64,000 bases of DNA from Paenibacillus glucanolyticus NBRC 15330. GTDB lineage: Bacteria > Bacillota > Bacilli > Paenibacillales > Paenibacillaceae. Shown here in pieces: positions 44,181-52,889 of this stretch (its first letter is position 1; each line of letters starts with the position of its first letter). The DNA lies in NCBI RefSeq assembly GCF_004000885.1, contig NZ_BIMC01000002.1:62001-126000 (forward strand). The letters are read 5' to 3'. The position numbers and the translations under genes were made by a program. The notes beneath the pieces were generated by a model, which had not been told where the DNA came from, did not search any database, and saw only the letters and a list, made by a program, of their open reading frames with translations.

Positions 44181-45637
44181 GAAAGAAGTGGATGTTTACG
44201 ATCTTGTCCGTACTGGTATTCCTGTTTCCAACATTCGATCATGCAGTTGAAGCGGAAGATGCACGATTTGGAAAGATTGATCTGTATATGAAAGAGATGA
44301 TGGAGGAATACAAGATTCCTGGTCTTTCTGTTGCAGTCGTGCAGGATGAGGATATTGTGTTTACGAACAGCTATGGTGTAACTGGGGAGGGCAACGCTGT
44401 CAGTTCCAAGACCCCGTTCTTACTCGGATCAATTTCTAAATCCATGACGGCTTTGGGGATTGTTCAACTTTTGGAGTCCGGTCAGGTGGATCTGGATGGG
44501 TCTGTTGGAGATTATCTTCCGTGGTTTACGGAGGAAACTTCTCCCGAGGTATCATCGATAACGATAAGACAATTGCTGGCACAAACGAGCGGCTACAGTA
44601 CATTTACGGGCTTGGAGTATTCCGATGTGGCTGCCAAGGAGGCTTCTACCTTGAAAGAGAATGTTCGTAATCTCTCCAGGGAGAAGCTTAGCAAGGCGCC
44701 TGGGGAAGAGCATCAATACAGTAATGCCAATTATATGATTCTGGGTGCTATTCTGGAGGAAGTGTCCGGGCAATCCTATGCTGATTACATGGAGAAGCAT
44801 GTGTTTGGACCGCTGGGTATGAGCATGGCTGCGGCGGATGAGAAGCGGGCTGCCCAGACCGGATTTGAGAAGGGGTTTCAATCCTGGTTTGGTTATCCTA
44901 GAGTAAGCAGTATACCGTATGATAACAGCGGTGCTTCATATGGTTACATCACAGCCAGCATTGACGATATGGCGCGTTATCTCCAGTTTCTGCTTCAGGA
45001 GAACGAAGGCTTGATCCGCCGTGAATACAAGGAGCTGTTCCTGTCACCACTGGTCCAGTATAGGACTGATCGTGCCTATGGATTAGGCTGGAGAATAAGT
45101 GAGACAGACCAAGGGGAGGCCATGTTATGGCATTCAGGATCAACACCTGAGGCTCGCGCGGAGATCTTTTTTATCCCGGATCGGGGTATGGGTGCCGTCA
45201 TTCTGAGCAACAAGGACCATATTCTTGAGGAAGCCAGACTAATACAGGTATCAAAAGATCTGAGGAGCATAATTGATGGGCAAGACCCGAAGCCGCTTTC
45301 CGTGGGGACCCATCCATTGATTTGGCTGTTAGCAGGAATATGGATCATCTTGATGATCATCGTTGTATGGATGCTTATCATAACGAATAAACGTAGCTTT
45401 AAGCTACACCTTGCTCTTCCGTTTAGCTTGATTCTCTTTGTTATTTCAGGTGGTATCATTCCACTGTTTACGAGTTTGTCAAGTTCGCCGTGGAACTCCA
45501 TCCGTCTTTTTGCACCCGACATTGCCTACTTGACGCTGGGGATCGTTGCCTGCGTTGCAATCATGGGACTCTTGCTCTTGTACGGAGCGCTTGTCAGCTG
45601 GAGAAGACGTCAGAAGTCAATATCCCATCGGGCTTGA
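44177..45637 (+). CDS. Membrane-anchored serine hydrolase (class C beta-lactamase / AmpH-like)
   Basis: Secreted penicillin-binding-protein-like hydrolase. It has a signal peptide (residues 1-26), a serine beta-lactamase-fold domain with Ser85-x-x-Lys88 (SISK), Tyr181-Ser-Asn183 (YSN), and HSGSTPE as the third motif. Three C-terminal helices from about residue 378 anchor it in the membrane. Such proteins act as esterases, D-amino-acid peptidases or beta-lactam hydrolases. Its control by PadR suggests an envelope-stress response, an inference. The substrate is unknown. Confidence 0.85.
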   Translation: MRKKWMFTILSVLVFLFPTFDHAVEAEDARFGKIDLYMKEMMEEYKIPGLSVAVVQDEDIVFTNSYGVTGEGNAVSSKTPFLLGSISKSMTALGIVQLLESGQVDLDGSVGDYLPWFTEETSPEVSSITIRQLLAQTSGYSTFTGLEYSDVAAKEASTLKENVRNLSREKLSKAPGEEHQYSNANYMILGAILEEVSGQSYADYMEKHVFGPLGMSMAAADEKRAAQTGFEKGFQSWFGYPRVSSIPYDNSGASYGYITASIDDMARYLQFLLQENEGLIRREYKELFLSPLVQYRTDRAYGLGWRISETDQGEAMLWHSGSTPEARAEIFFIPDRGMGAVILSNKDHILEEARLIQVSKDLRSIIDGQDPKPLSVGTHPLIWLLAGIWIILMIIVVWMLIITNKRSFKLHLALPFSLILFVISGGIIPLFTSLSSSPWNSIRLFAPDIAYLTLGIVACVAIMGLLLLYGALVSWRRRQKSISHRA

Positions 45638-45733
45638 ATTGTGAGCTGTATGGAGCAGCTAGAATAAATGACTTTATGCGCGTGATCAGTTGCTGCAGCA
45701 TAATAAAAATACCGGCAAAAGTAATACAATTCA

Positions 45734-45787
45734 AATAAACCATAGCGGTGCTCAGGATGTTACTCACGCCGTTATGGTTTATTTTTT
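45734..45787 (+). terminator. Terminator of the PadR operon
   Basis: AATAAACCATA pairs with TATGGTTTATT, extended by CGG/CCG, and is followed by a T6 run. It lies about 95 bp after the serine-hydrolase stop. Confidence 0.75.
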
Positions 45788-45895
45788 ATTGTGGACGCTT
45801 GATAAAAGATATGGGCGAGCGAAATCGTTCTGGCTTCCGGGCTTTCTTGCGATCAACCAGCAGGAACGATTCGTACATGGAGCGGCTTCAAACGC

Positions 45896-45943
45896 AAAAA
45901 GGGCTTCCCGCAAGATCTAAGATCTTTTGAGAAACCCTCGTTT
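45896..45943 (-). terminator. Terminator of the LTA-synthase-like gene
   Basis: On the minus strand AGGGTTTC pairs with the GAAGCCCT side, with an inner AAGATCTTAGATCTT stem, and is followed by TTTTTG. T runs on both sides allow two-way use. Confidence 0.7.
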
Positions 45944-45987
45944 TTGCAAAGAGAACAAAGGTAAGGATGCCTGGTCTGGCTGCCTTG

Positions 45988-47973
45988 TTACTTCGTTTCT
46001 ACTCCGCCCTGTGTTTTGAATTGCTTCAGCAAATCATACGTTATGACTTGATCCGATATCTTAAGCTGCTTTTGCGTCTCATCATATCCATCACGACATG
46101 CCTGGATGTCGGTTGGCTGACGCGTCACCAGATCATAACAGGTTCCACCTTCAAGCCCGGCCGTTTCGGAAGGCAGGTAGAACACCTTTTCATCGGAAAA
46201 AGCGCCGCTGCGAAGCGGAATCAGACGCGGCTCCTCATCAAACAAATGACTTCCGATCCAGTAATACGGCTCGCTAGGCACACCCAGCAGATGCAGGATG
46301 CTCGGCGTCACGTTCATCATGCCGGCGGCATCTGAATATACTCCCGCATTTTCGCCGTCCGGCAAGCGGATCAGCAGGGGAACCTGGTTCATGATTTGTT
46401 CCATGTCGAGCGCGTTCAGCTCCCGTCCGAGGAACTTCTCGTAGTCCGCTTTGTCCTTGATCGAATTGTCGTGGTCGCCGTAGATGATCAGCATGGTGTT
46501 ATCCCATAATCCTTGCTCTTTCATCTGGTCCACGAACTGGCCGAAAGCTTCGTCAACATAATGGATCGACTGTAAATAATCCCCGAACATCGTGCCTTCA
46601 AAAGCACCTGTATCCAGCTTCCGGGCATCCTTCGGCACATAATACGGATGATGGCTCGTTAACGTGATCAGGAAGGAGTAGAAGGGCTGCTTGATGCTGT
46701 CCATCTCATTCAGCGATTGCTCCAAAAACGCTTTGTCACTGAGTGACCATCCCAGCACATCGGTCATATCAAAATCTTTTTTGCTGTAAAACCGATCATA
46801 CTTCATTTCCCGATACATCGTCGTCCGGTTCCAGAAGCTGCTGTCATAGGCGTGGAAAACATTTGCGGCATAGCCCTGTTCCTTCAGAATCTCCGGAAGG
46901 GTATCGTATTCACGATCGGCATACCGCGTAAACACGGAACCCGTGGGCAGCGGCAGCAGGGAACTGTGTGTGACAAAGTCCGCATCGGACGTTCTTCCCT
47001 GCCCGGTTTGATGATAAAAATTGCTGAAATACATGCTCTCTTTCATCAATCGGTTGAAGTTCGGCGTGATTTCCTGACCCTCGACGGACTGGCCAACGAC
47101 AAAATTCATGAAGGCTTCCGTCTGAATCGTAATAACATTACTGTTTTTATACTTGCCAAACCAAGCGTCAGAACCGGATGGCTTCATACGTTTGGCATCA
47201 AACCAGGCCTTGACCTGATTGACCTCCTCCTCAGCCAGCTTGGGCTGGCCAATCAGGTGATCCCGGCCATATCGGTAAATATCATATCCGTGGAAGCCGA
47301 TCAGCCCCGTCACGTTATAAAGCGTGATATTCCACCAATTGCCCTCAAACAAGCCTACCGCCCATGTATCCGAAGCTCTTTTGATAGGAACAAAAGTCAT
47401 GACAAGACCAAGGATGAGAACGAGCGTACCTGTTACCAAACGGCGATTGATCCGCTTGTGACGCTGCTGGCGTTGTTCACCAGGGAACAGGTAACCATTC
47501 GTGGTCGATCTCCGTTTGCGGAATACCATGACTGCCGTAAACGGAACGATGATCAGCCAATCCAGGAAAAAGAACAGGTCATACCCGTGAATAAGAGAAC
47601 GGATGCTGTCTCCGAGGGAGCCGACTTGCCCGGCCTGCAGGAGCACCGGTACCGTGATGAAATCATCGAAGTAACGGTAGTAGATCAAATCGGCGTACAG
47701 GATGCCTGTCCACAGCAGATTCAGTAAAGTTAGCGATACAAGCCTGCCTCTTGGCGGAAGCCAAAAGGTCCAGAAGGAGACCAGCAGAAGCGAGCCCACG
47801 GCTATGATATAGTCTGCTTGATCGAGCTTCATATTGGAAATATGGAGATGATGATCCAGCAGGATGAGCTTGTACATCATAAGGACAAGGAATAATAAAT
47901 ATCCGGTATATCGGTAATGGAGCCCTTTGGAGGCCCGTCTTCGGATATCAATCCATGAATGGGATGAGAGCAA
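45988..47973 (-). CDS. LTA synthase family protein (membrane sulfatase fold)
   Basis: Polytopic phosphotransferase related to LtaS, YfnI and YvgJ. Five N-terminal membrane helices (to about residue 200) lead to an extracellular alkaline-phosphatase-like domain. The catalytic threonine is Thr328 in HQTGQGRTSDADF, with Glu286 in TIQTEAF and the IIYGDHDNS motif as metal ligands. It would polymerise glycerolphosphate from phosphatidylglycerol or prime that reaction. AAGGAGG is two bases from an ATG (47979) but eight from TTG 47973, which I favour; 47997 is a third option. Single gene. Confidence 0.88.
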   Translation of the reverse strand: MLSSHSWIDIRRRASKGLHYRYTGYLLFLVLMMYKLILLDHHLHISNMKLDQADYIIAVGSLLLVSFWTFWLPPRGRLVSLTLLNLLWTGILYADLIYYRYFDDFITVPVLLQAGQVGSLGDSIRSLIHGYDLFFFLDWLIIVPFTAVMVFRKRRSTTNGYLFPGEQRQQRHKRINRRLVTGTLVLILGLVMTFVPIKRASDTWAVGLFEGNWWNITLYNVTGLIGFHGYDIYRYGRDHLIGQPKLAEEEVNQVKAWFDAKRMKPSGSDAWFGKYKNSNVITIQTEAFMNFVVGQSVEGQEITPNFNRLMKESMYFSNFYHQTGQGRTSDADFVTHSSLLPLPTGSVFTRYADREYDTLPEILKEQGYAANVFHAYDSSFWNRTTMYREMKYDRFYSKKDFDMTDVLGWSLSDKAFLEQSLNEMDSIKQPFYSFLITLTSHHPYYVPKDARKLDTGAFEGTMFGDYLQSIHYVDEAFGQFVDQMKEQGLWDNTMLIIYGDHDNSIKDKADYEKFLGRELNALDMEQIMNQVPLLIRLPDGENAGVYSDAAGMMNVTPSILHLLGVPSEPYYWIGSHLFDEEPRLIPLRSGAFSDEKVFYLPSETAGLEGGTCYDLVTRQPTDIQACRDGYDETQKQLKISDQVITYDLLKQFKTQGGVETK

Positions 47974-48048
47974 TGGCATATCCTCCTTCACCAGCATTAT
48001 TCTTTAGATTATAGTTTGGGCCGGCATGAATTCAAACGGAGCCCTCGC

Positions 48049-48071
48049 AAAAAAAGCCGCCCGTGGGCGGC
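48049..48071 (-). terminator. Terminator of the RNA methyltransferase gene
   Basis: On the minus strand GCCGCCC-AC-GGGCGGC is followed by seven T. Confidence 0.9.
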
Positions 48072-48092
48072 GATGGAAGTAGGATCATTATA

Positions 48093-49241
48093 TTATTCTG
48101 CCGGTTTATTACGCGGCGGCAGGGGACCCAGATATTGATAGTACTGGCATTCAATCCGGCCATTGAACAGCTTGCGGCGCTTGTCTGCCTTGCGGCCGAA
48201 GTAATGCTCGAACTGTTTGGTCGGGCTCAGTGCGAAGAAGGACCAGGTCGGAAGCGAGTGCGTCACAGATCCGAGCTGGCGGATCAGACGTTCAACCTCC
48301 TCTTTCTCGCTCAATCGTTCCCCATAGGGCGGATTGGTTATAATACATCCGAATTCACCTTCAGGAATGGCCTTGGCTGCAGGAAGAACGTTGAACTCGA
48401 TTTCTCCGGCGAGACCGGCACTCTTGGCAGACGCCCTGGCGACTTCGATGGCTTTCGGATCGATATCGCTCCCAGCAATCTGCAGCGGAATATCGTCCTT
48501 CACAGCGTCAAATGCTTCCTCGCGCGCATCTTCCCAGAGGTCGTTCCCGATGATATCCCAATGCTCGGACGGGAACGAGCGGCGCATGCCGGGAGCGATG
48601 TTCCAGGCCAGCATAGCGGCTTCAATCAGAATGGTGCCTGAACCGCAGCACGGGTCATACAGCGGGCGATGCGGTCCCCAGCGGCTCAGCTGCAGCAGAG
48701 CGGAAGCCATAGTTTCCTTCAGTGGAGCTTCCGTTACCAGCTTGCGGTAACCGCGTTTATGAAGGGCAGGTCCCGTCGTATCGAGCGTCAGTATGGCGCG
48801 ATCCTTCAGCAAGGACACTTCAACTACATAACGGGGACCGTCCTCGGGGAACCATTCCGTACGATGCGAGAGCTTCAGCTTCTCCACGATCGCTTTTTTC
48901 ACGATACCTTGGCAAGCAGGAACGCTGCTAAGCTGCGATTTATGGGATCGGCCTTCCACAGGGAACTCACCATCCGCCGGAATCCATTCTTCCCACGGAA
49001 GGGCCTTCGTTCCTTCAAACAGCTCATCAAAGGTGAAAGCCTTGAACTCACCCATTTTGACGAGGATACGATCTGACGTACGGAGCCACAGATTACAGCG
49101 GCAAATATCAATCAGGTCACCCGTAAAGGTAACTCTACCATTCTCTACTTCCATGTCCGTGTACCCGAGCTCTTTCAGCTCGCGGGCAACAACGGCTTCA
49201 AGCCCCATCGGGGCTGTCGCGATCAATTGTAATCGAGGCAT
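48093..49241 (-). CDS. THUMP-domain 23S rRNA methyltransferase (RlmL/YpsC family)
   Basis: SAM-dependent guanine-N2 methyltransferase acting on 23S rRNA. Residues ~1-150 contain an NFLD-like part and a THUMP RNA-binding domain (starting LIATAPMGLEAVVARELKELG); the Rossmann catalytic domain follows with DPCCGSGTILIEAAM, AGSDIDPKAIEVAR and the catalytic NPPYGER. The frame begins at 49259, but family alignment and better ribosome-site spacing favour ATG 49241 (382 residues). Target base is inferred from the family. Confidence 0.88.
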   Translation of the reverse strand: MPRLQLIATAPMGLEAVVARELKELGYTDMEVENGRVTFTGDLIDICRCNLWLRTSDRILVKMGEFKAFTFDELFEGTKALPWEEWIPADGEFPVEGRSHKSQLSSVPACQGIVKKAIVEKLKLSHRTEWFPEDGPRYVVEVSLLKDRAILTLDTTGPALHKRGYRKLVTEAPLKETMASALLQLSRWGPHRPLYDPCCGSGTILIEAAMLAWNIAPGMRRSFPSEHWDIIGNDLWEDAREEAFDAVKDDIPLQIAGSDIDPKAIEVARASAKSAGLAGEIEFNVLPAAKAIPEGEFGCIITNPPYGERLSEKEEVERLIRQLGSVTHSLPTWSFFALSPTKQFEHYFGRKADKRRKLFNGRIECQYYQYLGPLPPRNKPAE

Positions 49242-49403
49242 TAACGATGTCAACTCCATTTAACATGTGTACGGCGATAGTCGCCGCCGGTTCAATCTAT
49301 ATAGTATAGGCGATTGCATTGACTAAGACAATTATCATATGATAGATCTCGTTAGGTTTAACGGGAAATAAGGTATGCTACTAAGAAAAAGGAGGCAGCG
49401 TCA

Positions 49404-50036
49404 TTGCTTACGACCCCTGATGATTATGTTAACCAATTATATCCTGAAGATGAAGAGCTTCAGCTTGTGATAGAGGCCATTCGCGAACATGGCATGCCCG
49501 AGGTTTCGGTGGCACCGGCTTACGGCCGGCTGCTGACCCTGCTCGTACAGACAGCCGGCGCACGGAATATTCTTGAGATCGGTGCGCTTGGCGGATACAG
49601 CGGAATCTGTCTGTGCCGCGGGCTTCCTGCTGACGGTAAACTCACTTCACTGGAATTGAAGGAGGAGTACGCGGCGCTTGCGGGCGCTCATCTGGAGAAG
49701 GCCGGCTTCAAGGATCGGGTGGAATACCGGATCGGTCCGGCTGCGGATAGCCTGGCGGCTCTGAAGCGGGAAGGGCGGACATTTGATTTTTTCTTTATTG
49801 ATGCGGATAAGGAGAATTATCCTCTGTACTTGGAATATGCGATGGAGCTTGCAAATCCGGGTGCCCTCATCGCCGGGGATAACTGCTTTTTGCGGGGAAG
49901 AACGTTGAATTCGGAGAAAAACGGACCTTCGGTTCAGGCGGTACGCCGTTTTAATGAAATCATTGCCACCGACGAGAGGCTGGTTAGCACGCTGCTGCCT
50001 GCCTATGACGGGTTGATCCTTGCACGCGTTAAATGA
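49404..50036 (+). CDS. SAM-dependent O-methyltransferase (YrrM/COMT-like)
   Basis: A class I methyltransferase of 210 residues, related to catechol and caffeoyl-CoA O-methyltransferases. It has the SAM motif ILEIGALGGYSGICL, the metal-binding FFIDADKENYPLYLE and the NPGALIAGDN segment. B. subtilis YrrM (TrmR) is a homologue reported to methylate 5-hydroxyuridine in tRNA; the present protein may do the same. The start is a TTG with AAAGGAGG nine bases upstream. Confidence 0.87.
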   Translation: MLTTPDDYVNQLYPEDEELQLVIEAIREHGMPEVSVAPAYGRLLTLLVQTAGARNILEIGALGGYSGICLCRGLPADGKLTSLELKEEYAALAGAHLEKAGFKDRVEYRIGPAADSLAALKREGRTFDFFFIDADKENYPLYLEYAMELANPGALIAGDNCFLRGRTLNSEKNGPSVQAVRRFNEIIATDERLVSTLLPAYDGLILARVK

Positions 50037-50097
50037 TTAAACACACCATGATGTTGTGTACTGAACGATAAGATGAGCATGGGAAGGAGTGCAGCCA

Positions 50098-50250
50098 TTG
50101 GACTGTCGACTGGAAGTCAGATTTGGGCCAGTGTATGAATTCTTTAACAGTATCCACACCTATATGTGTCCGTATGCCGTATGCAAACAGCAGATCCCTG
50201 ATTTCAGGGAGGTTTCCACAGGTCATTTTGCTGCTTGCCATCTGATCTGA
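50098..50250 (+). CDS. Small cysteine-containing protein, resembles the C-terminal tail of oligopeptide ABC ATPases
   Basis: A 50-residue open frame starting with TTG, with AAGGAG ten bases upstream. The second half reads YMCPYAVCKQQIPDFREV then GHFAACHL. This resembles the Cys-rich tail of OppD/DppF-type ATPases (RCPYA...C...P...V..GH..ACH), which holds an Fe-S-like or structural cysteine set. No ATPase domain precedes it; the upstream 60 bases are non-coding. It may be a real small protein that carries this motif alone or a relic. It is followed by a strong hairpin. Confidence 0.5.
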   Translation: MDCRLEVRFGPVYEFFNSIHTYMCPYAVCKQQIPDFREVSTGHFAACHLI

Positions 50251-50259
50251 TTCATAACA

Positions 50260-50302
50260 AAGGGGCTGTCCTCGGGTCGATTGTGACCACGGACAGCCCC
50301 TT
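50260..50302. terminator. Bidirectional terminator
   Basis: AAGGGGCTGTCC pairs perfectly with GGACAGCCCCTT around a 19-base loop; it separates the plus-strand small gene and the minus-strand MFS gene. Confidence 0.75.
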
Positions 50303-50347
50303 GCAATTTGGAGCGATATTGGAGCGGTGCCATCAGGAATTGTATAT

Positions 50348-51559
50348 CTAACGGTACTTGGGCGAGGGTTTGTCTGAGAACAGCTTCCGCCTCACCCAGA
50401 TCATGTTGATGATCAGCAGGCAGCCTGAAGTAATAAACAGCCCCTCAATTCCGATGAATCCGGACAAGAACCCGCCGATCACTGCTCCGAGCATGTTGCC
50501 AAGCGCAAGTGAGCTTGTGTTGAAGCCGAAGGAGCGGCTTTCCATGCCGTCCGGGGTATAGGAGCGAATCAGCGCGTTGACACTCGGCAATAATCCGCCC
50601 ATAAAGACCCCCATCATAAACCGTACGATGATGAGCTGCCATACGGACTGCACAAAAGCCTGCGGGATCAGCGTAAGTCCCGTTCCGATCAAGGCATACG
50701 TCAAGATCCGGTGTGCCCCGACCTTGTCGCTGAGCTTGCCGAGAATCGGCGAGGCGATCATGTTCGAGAGCCCTGTCACCGCTACAACGAACCCGGCCCA
50801 TATGGCGATATCAACCGCCGACCCATGCAGCTTCTGAACATACAGCGGAAGCAGCGCCATCGGACTGATCATGGCGAATTGAAGCAGGAACGTGACCGCG
50901 AACAAGGACGGCAGCTGCGGAATGTGGCTCAGCTCCTTCAGTCCGGCGATAACCGAAGTCTGAGGTGCCCGGGCCGCCTGCTCACGGTTGAAATTCTCTT
51001 CGACGAGGAACAAAGCGAGCAGCGAAGCTGCAAATATCAGTCCGCCCGTAATATAGAAGATTGGCCGGAACCCGACCCAACTGGCCATGAGTCCGCCAAT
51101 TAATGGACCGAGTATCGTGCCGGCAACTTGTCCGGACTGCATGATGCCCATGGCAAATCCCATCCGGTTCTTTGGCGTGGTCCCCGATACGAGGGAGATA
51201 GCCGCCGGGTTAAATCCCGATATGGTACCGTTCAGAAGACGGAGAACGAGCAAATGCCACGGATGGGTGGCAAAGCCCATACACGCAATGACAAGCGCCA
51301 TGCCGAATCCGGAACGCAGCAGCATCAGTTTACGACCGTACTTGTCCGCGACTTTTCCCCAGATCGGCTGAAAAATGAATGATGTCAGGAAGTTGGCTGC
51401 GAATATCAATCCTGCCCATAGTCCTATTTCCCGGTCCCCTACAACATTCAGGTCCTGCGCCAAATACAATGTCAGGAACGGGGTGATCATCGTCATCCCG
51501 GAGTTGACCAAAAACTGTCCGAACCAAAGCACAATGAGATTGATTTTCCAATTGGTCAA
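50348..51559 (-). CDS. MFS-type efflux transporter
   Basis: A 403-residue, 12-helix major facilitator protein of the drug:proton antiporter group. It has motif A between helices 2 and 3 (GKVADKYGRKLMLLRSG) with a related copy in the second half (LGKLSDKVGAHRILTY), and the antiporter motif GQVAGTILGPLIGG in helix 5. The upstream in-frame extension (to 51652) lacks a ribosome site; TTG 51559 after AAAGGAAG yields a standard start TNWKINLIVLWFGQF. Substrate unknown. Confidence 0.87.
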   Translation of the reverse strand: MTNWKINLIVLWFGQFLVNSGMTMITPFLTLYLAQDLNVVGDREIGLWAGLIFAANFLTSFIFQPIWGKVADKYGRKLMLLRSGFGMALVIACMGFATHPWHLLVLRLLNGTISGFNPAAISLVSGTTPKNRMGFAMGIMQSGQVAGTILGPLIGGLMASWVGFRPIFYITGGLIFAASLLALFLVEENFNREQAARAPQTSVIAGLKELSHIPQLPSLFAVTFLLQFAMISPMALLPLYVQKLHGSAVDIAIWAGFVVAVTGLSNMIASPILGKLSDKVGAHRILTYALIGTGLTLIPQAFVQSVWQLIIVRFMMGVFMGGLLPSVNALIRSYTPDGMESRSFGFNTSSLALGNMLGAVIGGFLSGFIGIEGLFITSGCLLIINMIWVRRKLFSDKPSPKYR

Positions 51560-51795
51560 TGTGCCCGTCACTTCCTTTCTAAGCTGTCGAGTCCGGAATG
51601 AACCGGACGAATGGAGTCTTACCCTAAAATTGCCGTTCTTCCAGTATAACATATTTGAAAAATGCCAAAAGCTAACAATGTCATAAGATTGTCATGCGAT
51701 TTTCATAGGATGTCCATGTAAGACGGTTGTTACTTACTTTTAAAAAGGGCATAATGTTCTATAGGAAACTTTATACACTGATGGGGGCCGTAATC

Positions 51796-52854
51796 ATGAC
51801 CTATAACGATCAATTTATCCGCGCTTGCCGTAAGCAGGAAGTAAGCCATGTTCCTGTGTGGTACATGCGACAAGCGGGACGCTATGACCCGGAGTATCGA
51901 AAGATCAAAGAAAAGTACTCCCTTCTGGAAATATGCAGTCAACCGGAGCTGGCGGCTGAAGTAACCTTGATGCCGGTACGGAAGCTCGGTGTGGACGCAG
52001 CTATTTTATATTCCGATATTATGAATCCCGTTGCATCGATCGGGGTAGACTTCGATATTGTGAAAAATATCGGGCCTGTGATCGACAATCCGATCCGATC
52101 TGCAGCGGACGTAGAGAAGCTTCGCCCTATTGATGTGGAAGGCGATCTTGGACATGTGCTGGAAACAATCCGCATCTTGGACAAGGAGCTTGAAGTACCG
52201 CTGATTACATTTGCCGGTGCTCCGTTTACAATTGCCAGCTATCTGATCGAAGGAAGACCATCCAAGAACTATCTGCGTACGAAAGAGCTCATGTACAGCG
52301 AGCCGAAGGTATGGTTCTCCCTGATGGATAAACTCGGAGACATGGTGATTGCTTATTTGCGCGCCCACGTAGCGAACGGAGGGAAAGCGTTTCAATTGTT
52401 CGACAGCTGGGTGGGGGCCTTGTCCCCGCAGGATTTCCAAACCTTCGTGCTTCCTACCATCAAGCGTATTTTTGCAGAGCTTCAGGATCTGCACGTTCCG
52501 AAAATTTATTTTCCTGGCGTAAGCTCAGGAGAGCTGCTGCCTACGCTAACGGATCTCAGCGTTGATGTGATCGGCCTGGATTGGAGAGTGTCAATTGCAG
52601 AAGGACGCCGCCGTTTAGAGCATAAATATGCTGTTCAGGGTAACCTGGACCCGACCGTGCTGACCGGACCGATGCCGGTCATTCAGCAGTATGCGAAGGA
52701 GATCATCGATCAAGGGATTCAGGAGCCGGGCTTTGTGTTTAATCTAGGGCACGGTTTATTTCCGGAGGCTTCCCTGGAGAAGCTGCGTGAGCTGACATCC
52801 TACATCCATGAGTATTCGGCACAGGCACTACAGGCAGGTGCACAACGTTCTTAA
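51796..52854 (+). CDS. hemE: Uroporphyrinogen decarboxylase
   Basis: Converts uroporphyrinogen III to coproporphyrinogen III in haem synthesis. The opening VPVWYMRQAGRYDPEYR holds the substrate-binding Arg residues and the signature; DIMNPVASIGVDFDIV, GAPFTIASYLIEG and the C-terminal FNLGHGLFPE are also diagnostic. ATG 51796 after GGGGG gives 352 residues; the frame opens earlier at 51727 without support. It is followed after 35 bp by hemH. Confidence 0.95.
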   Translation: MTYNDQFIRACRKQEVSHVPVWYMRQAGRYDPEYRKIKEKYSLLEICSQPELAAEVTLMPVRKLGVDAAILYSDIMNPVASIGVDFDIVKNIGPVIDNPIRSAADVEKLRPIDVEGDLGHVLETIRILDKELEVPLITFAGAPFTIASYLIEGRPSKNYLRTKELMYSEPKVWFSLMDKLGDMVIAYLRAHVANGGKAFQLFDSWVGALSPQDFQTFVLPTIKRIFAELQDLHVPKIYFPGVSSGELLPTLTDLSVDVIGLDWRVSIAEGRRRLEHKYAVQGNLDPTVLTGPMPVIQQYAKEIIDQGIQEPGFVFNLGHGLFPEASLEKLRELTSYIHEYSAQALQAGAQRS

Positions 52855-52889
52855 AAGGTGAATATTTTATTAGTCAGAGGTGAGATGGT

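Larger units (their letters stand above)
45638..45987. other. Intergenic region with two terminators, no gene
   Basis: Between the convergent serine-hydrolase and LTA-synthase-like genes. It holds a plus-strand terminator at 45734 and a hairpin for the minus strand at 45896. Short open frames across it (for example 45690-45920) have no ribosome site and resemble no protein. Confidence 0.5.

Noticed and set aside
45690..45930. Small frames between the PadR operon and the LTA-synthase-like gene
   Set aside because: They run through two terminator hairpins and lack start signals.
46852..47727. Long plus-strand frame of 291 codons opposite the LTA-synthase-like gene
   Set aside because: No ribosome site, no domain resemblance, and it mirrors a well-supported gene on the other strand.
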